The notes under the pieces are model-generated. The model ran no database searches. It worked only from the letters and a program-made list of their open reading frames with translations, and had not been told where the DNA came from. From NCBI GenBank assembly GCA_937980205.1, contig CALJKW010000030.1, positions 124,001 to 188,000 of the forward strand: DNA of 64,000 bases. Direction: 5' to 3'. This DNA is from an uncultured Myxococcales bacterium (GTDB lineage Bacteria; Myxococcota; Myxococcia; Myxococcales; Myxococcaceae). This document shows positions 42,221 to 50,548 of the stretch, piece by piece (the stretch's first letter is position 1; each line of letters opens with the position of its first letter). Both the position numbers and the translations under genes were made by a program.

Positions 42221-43266
42221 CAGCAGATCCTCGGTAGGGGTTCACCTTCGGGCTCGGCGAGCAGGCGGCGGCCGAAGCCGGTGTCGAGCACCAGCTTCCC
42301 TTTCGGCTCGGAGATCGCGGCGCCGATGATCGCGGCGTCCTTGCCGAGCGGGTGCGCGCGCAGCGCCGCGAGCACGGCGTCGGCGACGGCGGGCCGTACG
42401 CCGATGAGCGCCTTGCCCTCGTTCGCGACGTGCAGCGGGTCGATGCCGAGCAGCTCGCTCGCGGCGCGCGCCGGAGCGCTCACCGGCACCGCGGCCTCGT
42501 CGAGCAGCACGCCGACGCCCGCCTTGCTCGCCATCTCGTGCAGCGCGCTCGCCACGCCGCCGCGCGTCGGGTCCTTCATCGCCACCACGCCGTCGCCGCC
42601 GGCAGCGAGGGCCCGCTGCACGAGGTCGAACAGCGGGGCGACGTCGCTCTTCAGCTCCCCCGCGAGCTCGAGGCGGTTGCGCGCGGCCATGACGGCGAGG
42701 CCATGGTCTCCGACGGTGCCGGTGACGATGAGGCGATCGCCGGGCTTCAGGCCGTCGTCGCGCACCACGCGCGGGGCGAGCGCGAAGCCGCTGGTGTTGA
42801 CGACCAGGCCGTCGAGCTCGCCTTTGCCCATCACCTTGGTGTCGCCGGTGACGATCGGCACGCCGGCCTCGCGGCAGCACGCGCGCATCGACTCCTGCAC
42901 GCGCTCGAGCAGCGCGCGCTCGAAGCCCTCTTCGATGATGACGCCGCAGGTGAGCCCGAGCAGCTTCGTCGCGCCCATCATCGACAGGTCGTTCACCGTG
43001 CCGGCGATCGAGAGCCGGCCGATGTCTCCGCCGGGGAAGACGATGGGGTGGATGACGTGCGAGTCGGTGGTGACGACGAGGTACTGGTCGCCCAGGCGCA
43101 GCGCGGCGCCGTCGTCCATCGCGGCGAGGCCGACGCCGTCGATGGGGAAGTCGTCTGCGCCGCGCAGGAAGATCTCTTCGATGAGCATGCGCATCGCGCG
43201 GCCGCCGCCGCCGTGCCGCATCGCGATGCGCGGGTTCGAAGGGACGAGCGAGGGAAATTTCGTCAT
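42220..43266 (-). CDS. hypE: HypE, carbamoyl dehydratase for the CN ligand
   Basis: This 348-residue PurM/ThiL-like enzyme converts the carbamoyl group on its C-terminal Cys to thiocyanate, the cyanide donor for the NiFe site. The invariant C-terminus PRIC is present. Other landmarks are ATP-binding MDDGAALRLGDQ, GDTKVMGKGELDGL and MKDPTRGGVASALHEM. The start overlaps the hypD stop (ATGA). Confidence 0.97.
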   Translation of the reverse strand: MTKFPSLVPSNPRIAMRHGGGGRAMRMLIEEIFLRGADDFPIDGVGLAAMDDGAALRLGDQYLVVTTDSHVIHPIVFPGGDIGRLSIAGTVNDLSMMGATKLLGLTCGVIIEEGFERALLERVQESMRACCREAGVPIVTGDTKVMGKGELDGLVVNTSGFALAPRVVRDDGLKPGDRLIVTGTVGDHGLAVMAARNRLELAGELKSDVAPLFDLVQRALAAGGDGVVAMKDPTRGGVASALHEMASKAGVGVLLDEAAVPVSAPARAASELLGIDPLHVANEGKALIGVRPAVADAVLAALRAHPLGKDAAIIGAAISEPKGKLVLDTGFGRRLLAEPEGEPLPRIC

Positions 43267-44399
43267 GCGACGCTCCTCAGGTCGAGGTGACCGCCGTACT
43301 GGTGCCAGATGCGGCACGTGCCCTCGCTCGACACCATGCAGGCGCCGACCGGGTTCTCGGGCACGCACTGCTTGCCGAAGAGCGCGCAGTCGTTCGGGCT
43401 CTTGGAGCCGGACATGATCTCGCCGCACACGCACTGGCCGAGCAGCTTCGGCGGCGCGAAGTCCCACAGCCGGCTCGGGTCGATGTGGTGCCGCTTGCGC
43501 GCGTCGAACGCGGCCCAGGCGTCGGTGAGCCGCAGGTTGCCGTTCGGCACGTGCGCGATGCCGCGCCACCGCCCGCCGATGGGCGAGAACACCTTCCACA
43601 GCTGCTCCTGCGCCACCCGGTTGCCCTCGCGCGTGACGCAGCGGGGAAACATGTTCACGACCTCGCGGAGGCCGTCGCGCACGAGCTCGACGAGCCGCAC
43701 CAGCGCCGCGAGGATGTCGAGCGGCTCGAAGCCCGCGACGACGACCGGCACGCCGTGGTCGCGCACGAAGGCCTCGAAGACGCCCGCGCCGGTGATGGTG
43801 GCCGCGTGCCCCGCCGCGATGAAGCCCTCGATGCGCGAGCCGGGCATCTCGGTGACGATCTCCATCACCGGGGGGATGTACTTGTGCGCCGACAGCACCG
43901 AGAAGTTGGGCGGCGGGCCGTTGAGCAGCGCCGCGGCGGTCGCGACGGCGGTCGTCTCGAAGCCGGTGCCGAAGAAGACGAGCTCGCGGGAAGGGTCTTG
44001 CCGCGCGAGGTCGAGCGCCTGGTCGATGCTGTAGACGACCTCGACGGTGGCGCCGTCGGCGCGCACGTCGGCGAGCGACTTCACCGTGCCCGGCACGCGC
44101 ACCATGTCGCCGTACGTCGCGATGCGCACGCCCTGCAGCGCGAGCGCGACGGCCTCGTCGACCTCCGGCACGTCGGTGATGCAGACCGGGCACCCCGGGC
44201 CCATCACGACGTCGAGCGCCCTGGGGAACGCGGAGCGCAGGCCGAAGCGCGCGATCGCCTGCTCGTGGCTGCCGCAGACGTGCATCACCGAGACGGGGTC
44301 GCGGCCGATCTCGGCGACGACCTGGTGGAGGCGCGCCGTCAGCTGCTTCGCCTTCAGCGGGTCGCGGAACTCGAGCTTTCGGGGCAAGAGCGCGGTCAT
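43263..44399 (-). CDS. hypD: HypD, Fe-CO/CN assembly scaffold
   Basis: This 378-residue [4Fe-4S] protein forms the Fe(CN)2CO unit with HypC. Key motifs are MHVCGSHEQAIARFG, GPGCPVCITDVPEVD and the C-terminal Cys set CVCGEIMSGSKSPNDC, FGKQC and GACMVSSEGTC. The length is that of the family. ATG 44399 overlaps the hypC stop (ATGA); the longer frame upstream is a shadow of hypC. Confidence 0.97.
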   Translation of the reverse strand: MTALLPRKLEFRDPLKAKQLTARLHQVVAEIGRDPVSVMHVCGSHEQAIARFGLRSAFPRALDVVMGPGCPVCITDVPEVDEAVALALQGVRIATYGDMVRVPGTVKSLADVRADGATVEVVYSIDQALDLARQDPSRELVFFGTGFETTAVATAAALLNGPPPNFSVLSAHKYIPPVMEIVTEMPGSRIEGFIAAGHAATITGAGVFEAFVRDHGVPVVVAGFEPLDILAALVRLVELVRDGLREVVNMFPRCVTREGNRVAQEQLWKVFSPIGGRWRGIAHVPNGNLRLTDAWAAFDARKRHHIDPSRLWDFAPPKLLGQCVCGEIMSGSKSPNDCALFGKQCVPENPVGACMVSSEGTCRIWHQYGGHLDLRSVA

Positions 44400-44680
44400 C
44401 GGCCAGGCCCCTTCGCCGCGCCGAGCTCGCCCTCGACGTCGGCCCGCATCAGGTCGCCGGGGCTGCCCTGCAACAGCTCGTCGTAGAGCGCGAGCGTCGC
44501 CTCGATGTCGGCGGTGGGGATCTTCCGGATCGCGTAGCCCACGTGGTTCAGCACGTAGTCGCCCGGCTGCACCGGCTCGTCGACGAGGTGCAGCATCACC
44601 TGCTTCTGCACGCCCCAGAAGTCGACCGTCGCGGTGAAGCCGTCGACGGACACGACGCGGCCGGGGACCCCGAGGCACAT
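44396..44680 (-). CDS. hypC: HypC, hydrogenase assembly chaperone
   Basis: This 94-residue chaperone shuttles the iron unit from HypD to the large subunit. The N-terminal MCLGVPGRVVSVDG keeps the essential Cys2; GDYVLNHVGYAIRKI is the second signature. Only one HypC/HupF-type gene is seen, so it would serve both hydrogenases. The start overlaps the hypF stop (TGATG). Confidence 0.96.
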   Translation of the reverse strand: MCLGVPGRVVSVDGFTATVDFWGVQKQVMLHLVDEPVQPGDYVLNHVGYAIRKIPTADIEATLALYDELLQGSPGDLMRADVEGELGAAKGPGR

Positions 44681-46959
44681 CAGCGTGCTCCTTTCGTGGA
44701 GGCGGCCGCGATCACCGCCTGGCCGAGCGCGAGCCCGCCGTCGCCGGGCGGCACGCGCCGCGGCAGGTAGACGTCGAAGCGGCCCAGGCGCTCGAGCACG
44801 CCCTTCGCGAGGCGGTCGTTCGCGAAGCAGCCGCCGGAGAGCACCACCCGCCGCGCGCCGTCGCGCTCGAGCAGCTCGCCGACCACCGCCGACGTCGCCG
44901 CCGCGAGCGTCGCGTGGAACCGCGCCGAGACCAGCGCGGCCGGCACGCCCTGCAGCAGCGCCTCGACGAGCGCGCGCCACATGGGCCTCAAGTCGATGCT
45001 CCACGGCACGCGGGACTTGTCGACCTCGAACGGGAAGGGCTCGGCGTCGCCGGCCGCCGCGCCCTCCAACATCATCGCGAGCTGGGCCTCGAAGGCCGCG
45101 TCGGGCCGCCGCAGCACGAGCGCCGCGGCTGCGTCGAAGAGGCGGCCGACGCCGTGGGCCGGCACCACCTGCAGCCTCGTCTCGAGAACGCGCCGCACGT
45201 TCGCGACGTCCTGCGCCGGCACGCGCTGGAACAACCGCAGCCGCTCGAGCGGGGGCGCGCCGTCGAAGGCGTCGTCGAGCACCGCGAGCGCGAGCCGCCA
45301 CGGGTGGCGAATCGCCTGCTCTCCACCCGCGAGGAGAATCGGCCGGAACGTCGCGAGCCGCTCGAAGCCCTCGTAGCGGGCGCGGAGGATCTCTCCGCCC
45401 CACGCGCTGCCGTCGTCACCCCAGCCGGTGCCGTCGAAGGCGACGCCCAGCACCGCGCCGGTGAGCCCGTGCTCCGCCATCACCGCCGCCACGTGGGCGT
45501 GGTGGTGCTGCACGGCCACGCGCGTCGAGGCCGGCCGCGCGAGCGCGTACGCGGTGGTCTGGTAGTCGGGGTGCCGGTCGTGGGCGATGACGCGCGGGTC
45601 CGCGTCGAGGAAGCGCAGCACGCGGTCGGTCATGCGCTCGAAGTCGGCGAACGTCGCGCAGTCGTCGAGATCGCCGACGTGAGGCCCCAGCGTGAGCCGG
45701 TCGCCCTTGCCGACGCAGAACGTGTTCTTGAGCTGGCCGCCCACGGCGAGCACCGGCGCGTCGAAGGGCACGGGCGACTTCAGCGACTCGGGCACCCAGC
45801 CGCGCGCGCGCCGCAACACCATCGGCGCTCCGGCGACCACGCGCGCGACCGAGTCGTCGGCGCGCGTCGCGATCGGCCGGTCGTGCGTGACGAAGCCGTC
45901 GGCGATGCCGGAGAGCCGCTCGAGCGCGTCGTCGTTGTCGACGGCCATCGGCTCGTCCGAGCGGTTGCCCGAGGTCATCACCAGCGGCCGCTGCACGCGG
46001 TGCATCAGCAGCTCGTGCATCGGCGTGTACGGCAGGAAGAGGCCGACCTGCTCGAGCCCCGGGGCGATGGACGGCGCCAGGCCGGGTCGCAGCGGGGCCA
46101 GCACGATGGGGCGGGCAGCAGAGGTGAGCAGCTCGACGTCGCGCGCGCCGAGCTCGGCGAAGCGCAGCGCCGCGGCGAGGTCCGGCACCATCACCGCGAA
46201 CGGCTTCTCGTCGCGCCGCTTGCGCAGCCGCAGCGTCTTCACCGCCGCGTCGTTCAGCGCGTCGCAGGCGAGGTGGAAGCCGCCGAGGCCACGCAGCGCG
46301 ACGAGGTCTCCCTCGAGCAGGCGGTGGGCCGCGCGCTCGAGCACGTCGGGGACGTCGAGCAGCGTGCCGTTCGCGTCGCGCCACGACAGCCGCGGTCCAC
46401 AGGCCGGGCAGGCGATCGGCTGCGCGTGGAAGCGGCGGTCGAGCGGGTCCTCGTACTCGGCGAGGCAGTCGGCGCACATCGCAAAGCGCGCCATGGTGGT
46501 GTTCGGCCGGTCGTAGGGGATGGCGGTCGCGATCGAGAACCGCGGGCCGCAGTGCGTGCAGTTGGTGAACGGGTAGTGGAAGCGGCGGCAGCGCGGGTCG
46601 TGGATCTCGGCGCGGCAGGCGTCGCACATCGCGAGGTCCGCGGGGATGCTCGCGCGCGCGGCGCCGTGGTGGTCGCTCGCGATGATGGTGAAGTCCGTCG
46701 GCGGTTCGCTCTCGAGCGGGGCCCACGCCAGGCGATCGATGCGCGCCGCCGGCGGCAGCTCGGCTTCGAGGCGGACGAGCAGTTGGTCCAGCACGCCGGG
46801 GTCGCCGAAGGCGTCGATGCTGACGCCCTCGGGGCCGTTCTTCACCGTGCCGCGGAGGTGGAGCTGGTGCGCCAGGGTGTACACCCACGGCCGAAAGCCC
46901 ACTCCCTGCACGGTGCCTTGCACGGCGATGCGACGTCCGATGATTGGCGCGGAGGACAT
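44680..46959 (-). CDS. hypF: HypF, carbamoyltransferase
   Basis: This 759-residue multidomain enzyme makes carbamoyl-adenylate and loads HypE. The domains, in order, are: acylphosphatase (TVQGVGFRPWVYTLAHQL, RGTVKNGPEGV); two zinc-finger units (MCDACRAEIHD with CTHCGPRFS, and MCADCLAEYED with CPACGPRLS); a YrdC domain with ALRGLGGFHLACDA; and a Kae1-like domain with QHHHAHVAAVMAEHGL and FDGTGWGDDGSAWGGE. I start at 46959 (MSSAPIIGRR), since the extra N-terminus of the longer frame has no counterpart in the family. Confidence 0.96.
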   Translation of the reverse strand: MSSAPIIGRRIAVQGTVQGVGFRPWVYTLAHQLHLRGTVKNGPEGVSIDAFGDPGVLDQLLVRLEAELPPAARIDRLAWAPLESEPPTDFTIIASDHHGAARASIPADLAMCDACRAEIHDPRCRRFHYPFTNCTHCGPRFSIATAIPYDRPNTTMARFAMCADCLAEYEDPLDRRFHAQPIACPACGPRLSWRDANGTLLDVPDVLERAAHRLLEGDLVALRGLGGFHLACDALNDAAVKTLRLRKRRDEKPFAVMVPDLAAALRFAELGARDVELLTSAARPIVLAPLRPGLAPSIAPGLEQVGLFLPYTPMHELLMHRVQRPLVMTSGNRSDEPMAVDNDDALERLSGIADGFVTHDRPIATRADDSVARVVAGAPMVLRRARGWVPESLKSPVPFDAPVLAVGGQLKNTFCVGKGDRLTLGPHVGDLDDCATFADFERMTDRVLRFLDADPRVIAHDRHPDYQTTAYALARPASTRVAVQHHHAHVAAVMAEHGLTGAVLGVAFDGTGWGDDGSAWGGEILRARYEGFERLATFRPILLAGGEQAIRHPWRLALAVLDDAFDGAPPLERLRLFQRVPAQDVANVRRVLETRLQVVPAHGVGRLFDAAAALVLRRPDAAFEAQLAMMLEGAAAGDAEPFPFEVDKSRVPWSIDLRPMWRALVEALLQGVPAALVSARFHATLAAATSAVVGELLERDGARRVVLSGGCFANDRLAKGVLERLGRFDVYLPRRVPPGDGGLALGQAVIAAASTKGAR

Positions 46960-47111
46960 CGGGGGCCGGGCCAGTTCAAGTCCCGCGCCGCGCGTCGTGG
47001 AGCGGTGCTCCGGTCCGCCAGGTGCGCAGATCGCGCGCGGGAAGGGGCTGCCGCGCAGAATCTGCGGCGAAGTGTTCGGGAAACGGCAGGCGGTCGACTT
47101 CGTCACCGACG

Positions 47112-47408
47112 CCGTTCACGCTGAGAGGGGTCGATCAGAATACGCCGCATGGGCCGACCGCCGTTCACGCTGAGCGGAGGCCGAAGGCCGTAGTCGAAGC
47201 GGGCCCATGGACGGCTTCGAGCGCGCTTCGACTGCGGCCCGCTTCGCGTGCCTCCGCTCAGCGTTATCGAGAGGACGCACTCGCCGCGTATTTTGATCGA
47301 CCCTCTGAGCGCAGGCCCCGCAGGCGCTGGAGTCGAAGCGGGCCGATGGACGGCTTCGGGCCCGTTTCGACTGCGGCTGCTTCGCAGGCCTCCGCTCAAC
47401 GTGAACGG
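47112..47408 (+). repeat. Nested palindromic repeats, family B copies 3 and 4
   Basis: The 477-bp gap between hypF and hoxW holds no gene but two family B units. Copy 3 (47161-47263) is framed by an additional inverted repeat: GAGAGGGGTCGATCAGAATA on the left (47123-47142) and TATTTTGATCGACCCTCT on the right (about 47288-47306). Copy 4 (about 47301-47408) carries the same GTCGAAGCGGGCC core and ends AACGTGAACGG. The unit appears to have inserted inside another palindrome. Confidence 0.8.
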
Positions 47409-47436
47409 AGTCGGCGCCTTGCAGCCGCCTCTCTCG

Positions 47437-47886
47437 CTAGCGCAGCTCCGCCTCGAGCACCTCCAGCGCGCGCCGCAGGTTCGCCTGCGCGCGCGCCGAC
47501 AGCCCCTCGCCGAGCTCGAAGCGCTCGCCGCGCACGGCGAGCAGCCGGCACTCCGGCAGCGGCGCGGCCTCGATGTCCCGGTACACCTGCAGTAGCGCCG
47601 GCGGCGAGAGCCGGTGCGTGGTGAAGCTGTCGTCCCGGCGCGGCTCGAGCGCCTCGAGCACCACCTCCGGCCCGCTCGCGGCGGCGTCGACGAAGATCAC
47701 GCGGCGCCGGCCGGGCAGCTCGAGCGCGTGCTCGACCGACAGCTGAAAGTCCGTCAGCACCTCGAGCTCGCCGCGGGCGATGGCAAAGGCCTGGTCGCGC
47801 TCCAGCGCCGCGGCCAGCTCCGGCCCGAGGCCGTCGTCTCCGCGCGAGGGGTTGCCGCACGCGAGCACGAGCACCGGGGCCACCAC
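47437..47886 (-). CDS. hoxW: HoxW-type hydrogenase maturation protease
   Basis: This 149-residue HyaD/HybD-family endopeptidase probably removes the C-terminal extension of HoxH after Ni insertion. The fold starts VLVLACGNPSRGDDGLGPEL, where the metal-ligand Glu of HybD is replaced by Asp. FVDAAASG and TTHRLSPPALL give the other two ligands. GTG 47886 is one base past the hoxH stop region, so the gene is directly downstream of its presumed substrate. Confidence 0.9.
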   Translation of the reverse strand: MVAPVLVLACGNPSRGDDGLGPELAAALERDQAFAIARGELEVLTDFQLSVEHALELPGRRRVIFVDAAASGPEVVLEALEPRRDDSFTTHRLSPPALLQVYRDIEAAPLPECRLLAVRGERFELGEGLSARAQANLRRALEVLEAELR

Positions 47887-47887
47887 G

Positions 47888-49336
47888 TCAGCCCCCTCGC
47901 TTCCGCGCGCGGCCGAGCTCGCGGCCGGCGGCGTCTTCGACCACCACCTCGAGCGGCATCTTCCCCAGCGCGTGCGTCGCGCACGACAGGCACGGGTCGA
48001 ACGCGCGGATCGCGACCTCGAGGTGGTTGAGCAGCGGCTCCGTCGGCTCGACGCCGTCGAGGTACTGCCGCGCGACGGCCGCCACGGCGTCGTTCATCGC
48101 CTGGTTGTTGTGGGTCGTGCTCACGATGAGGTTGCACGCCGTCACGAGATCGTCGGCGCCGACGCGGTAGTGGTGAATCAGCGTGCCGCGCGGCGCCTCG
48201 ATGACGCCGACGCCCTCGCCGGTGCGCTCGCCGCGGGCGAGCAGCTCTCCGTCGAGCAGCTCCGGCGCGTCGAGCAGCTCGGCGATGACCTCGGCGGCGT
48301 GCAGGAGCTCGACGAGCCGCGCCCAGTGGTACGCCAGCGGCGCGTGCGTCAGCTCGCCGTGATGCGCGGCGCGGAACTCGGCGCGCTCGGCCTCCGCGAG
48401 CGGCGTGTGAATGAAGTCGCAGTTCTGCAGCCGCGCGAGCGGCCCGACCTTGTAGGTGCCGCGCTCGGGGCCGAGCGCCACGAGGTACGGGAACTTCATG
48501 TACGACCACGGCTTCACCTCCTCCGCGACGTGGGTGCGGTACTGCCGCGGGTCCACGCCGTCGAGCAGCACGTCGCCGGCGGCGGACCGCGCGCGCAGCA
48601 CGCCGTCGTAGAGCTCGAGGCGCCCGTCGCGGCCGACCAGCGACAAGAGGCCGCTGGGCGCCGCGCCGAACGACTCGTACAGGTCCCACTCGTCGCGGTG
48701 CAGCCGCTTCACCACCGCGAGGCCCTGCCGCGCCCACGCGAGCACGTCGGGCAGCCCGGCCTTCAGCTCGGCGCGCTCCGCGGGCGTCACGGCCTTGTTC
48801 ACGCCGCCGGGCAGCGAGCCGGTGCCGTGCACGCGCTTGCCGGCGGTGATGCGGATGATCTCCTGCCCGAACCGGCGCAGCAGCACGCCTCTGCGTGCGA
48901 GCTCCGGGTGCTCGGCCGCGACGCCCTGCAGGTTGCGCCGGGCGGCGTCGCTGTCGAAGCCGAACAAGAGGTCGGGCGAGGCGAGGTGAAAGAAGTGCAG
49001 CGCGTGCGACTGGAGGATCTGCCCGTAGTGCATCAGCCGCCTCACCGCCGTCGCGGTGGGCGTGGGCGTCGCGCCGAGCACGGCGTCGAGCGCCTTCGAC
49101 GCGGCGAGGTGGTGGCTGACGGGGCAGATGCCGCACAGGCGTTGCACCATCACCGGCACCTCCCAGTACGGCCGGCCCTCGATGAAGCGCTCGAAGCCGC
49201 GGAACTCGACGATGTGCAGGCGCGCCTGCACGACCTTGCCGTCGGCCCCGAGCCGCAGCGTGATCTTGCCGTGCCCCTCCACCCGCGTGAGCGGGTCGAT
49301 GGCGACGCGGCGGGTGGCGGCGGGCGCGTCAGTCAT
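47888..49336 (-). CDS. hoxH: HoxH, large subunit of NAD-linked [NiFe] hydrogenase
   Basis: This 482-residue catalytic subunit is of group 3d type. The proximal Ni-Fe ligands are in RLCGICPVSHHLAASKALD (L1), and the distal pair is in FDPCLSCATHALGKMPLEV (L2). Cleavage after CATH by the protease encoded next would remove about 30 residues. Residues DPLTRVEGHGKITLRL open the protein. The length agrees with soluble HoxH. The start overlaps the hoxY stop by eight bases. Confidence 0.96.
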   Translation of the reverse strand: MTDAPAATRRVAIDPLTRVEGHGKITLRLGADGKVVQARLHIVEFRGFERFIEGRPYWEVPVMVQRLCGICPVSHHLAASKALDAVLGATPTPTATAVRRLMHYGQILQSHALHFFHLASPDLLFGFDSDAARRNLQGVAAEHPELARRGVLLRRFGQEIIRITAGKRVHGTGSLPGGVNKAVTPAERAELKAGLPDVLAWARQGLAVVKRLHRDEWDLYESFGAAPSGLLSLVGRDGRLELYDGVLRARSAAGDVLLDGVDPRQYRTHVAEEVKPWSYMKFPYLVALGPERGTYKVGPLARLQNCDFIHTPLAEAERAEFRAAHHGELTHAPLAYHWARLVELLHAAEVIAELLDAPELLDGELLARGERTGEGVGVIEAPRGTLIHHYRVGADDLVTACNLIVSTTHNNQAMNDAVAAVARQYLDGVEPTEPLLNHLEVAIRAFDPCLSCATHALGKMPLEVVVEDAAGRELGRARKRGG

Positions 49337-49841
49337 AGGAGATCGTCCCGTGCTCGAGGTGCGGCGTGCGGCCGTGCAGGAGATCGTCGAGGAAGCTCCA
49401 CAGCGCCTCGGCGCTCGGCGGGCAGCCCGGCAGGAAGTAGTCGACCTTCACCACGTCGCTGATGGCGTGCACCTGGTCGAGCGGCAGCGGCAGCTCGGGG
49501 TCGTTCGGCACGGTGGAGTACACCGACGTCAGGCACTCGCGGACGTCGAGGTGGTTGCGCTGCGCGGGCAGCCCGCCGTTGATGGCGCAGGCGCCGACCG
49601 CGACGAGCACCTTGCAGCTCTTCCTCATCGCGCGGAGCACCTCGACGTTCTCGGCGTTGCACAGGCCTCCCTCGACGAGGCCGAGATCGCACGGCGTCCA
49701 GCGCTTGTGATCCGTCAGCGGCGAGCGTTCGAGCTCGACGCGCTCCAGCAGCGTGAAGAGCCGCTCGTCGATGTCGAGCAGCGACATGTGGCAGCCGAAG
49801 CAGCCCGCCAGCGACACGGTGGCGACCTTCAGCTTCTTCAT
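49329..49841 (-). CDS. hoxY: HoxY, small subunit of NAD-linked [NiFe] hydrogenase
   Basis: This 170-residue small subunit carries one proximal [4Fe-4S] cluster. Its ligands are in SLAGCFGCHMSLLDID, AVGACAINGGLPAQRN and FLPGCPPSAEALWSFL. It has no Tat signal and no medial or distal cluster domain, as expected for a cytoplasmic group 3 enzyme. The start overlaps the hoxU stop (ATGA). Confidence 0.95.
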   Translation of the reverse strand: MKKLKVATVSLAGCFGCHMSLLDIDERLFTLLERVELERSPLTDHKRWTPCDLGLVEGGLCNAENVEVLRAMRKSCKVLVAVGACAINGGLPAQRNHLDVRECLTSVYSTVPNDPELPLPLDQVHAISDVVKVDYFLPGCPPSAEALWSFLDDLLHGRTPHLEHGTISYD

Positions 49842-50548
49842 GGCTCGCCCGCCTTCTTCTTCGGCGGCGCGTCGATCGGCGCGCGGTCGTAGGTGCGCTG
49901 GCCGATCGGCACCACGAAGCCCCGGCCCTTCTTCAAGATGACGCCGACCGGGCAGACGCCCACCGCGGCGTCGGTCGCCGCGAGCGGCGTGTCGGCGAGC
50001 CGGCCCGACTCGGAGCTCACGATGAGGTGCTTCCCGATGCCGCGGCCGCCGAGCGCGAAGACGTGCTTGCCGTCGATCTCCGCGGAGGCGCGCACGCAGA
50101 GCTCGCAGAGGATGCAGCGGTTGAAGTCGAGCAGCACCTCGGGGTGCGAGGCGTCGAGCGGCCGGTCGGGGAACAGCTGAGGGAAGTCGAGCGACCGCAC
50201 CTCGAGCGCGTAGCCGACCGCCTGCAGCTTGCAGTCTCCGCTCTTCTCGCACGAGGGGCAGAAGTGGTTGCCCTCGACGAACAGCAGCTGCACGAGGCCC
50301 TGGCGCAGCTCGCGCACCTCCGCCGTCTCGCTCTCGACCTCGAGGCCCTCGCGCGCCGGCAGCGTGCACGACGCGGCCATGCGCCCGCCCGCCTTCACCG
50401 TGCAGACGCGGCAGCTGCCGTGCGGCTCGAACCGCGGGTGCGCGCACAGGTGGGGGATGTAGCGGCCCGCGTCGAGCGCGGCCTGCAAGACGGTCTGCCC
50501 CTCGCGGAAGGGGACGTCGGCGCCGTCGAGCAGGAACGTGCGGCTCAT
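49838..50548 (-). CDS. hoxU: HoxU, diaphorase iron-sulfur subunit
   Basis: This 236-residue NuoG-N-terminus-like protein relays electrons between HoxF and HoxY. The [2Fe-2S] ligands are in LCAHPRFEPHGSCRVCTV, with a later Cys in AASCTL. A His-Cys3 cluster is in HFCPSCEKSGDC. Further [4Fe-4S] ligands are in NRCILCELCVRA and GVCPVG. The length matches HoxU. The start overlaps the hoxF stop (ATGA). Confidence 0.95.
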   Translation of the reverse strand: MSRTFLLDGADVPFREGQTVLQAALDAGRYIPHLCAHPRFEPHGSCRVCTVKAGGRMAASCTLPAREGLEVESETAEVRELRQGLVQLLFVEGNHFCPSCEKSGDCKLQAVGYALEVRSLDFPQLFPDRPLDASHPEVLLDFNRCILCELCVRASAEIDGKHVFALGGRGIGKHLIVSSESGRLADTPLAATDAAVGVCPVGVILKKGRGFVVPIGQRTYDRAPIDAPPKKKAGEP

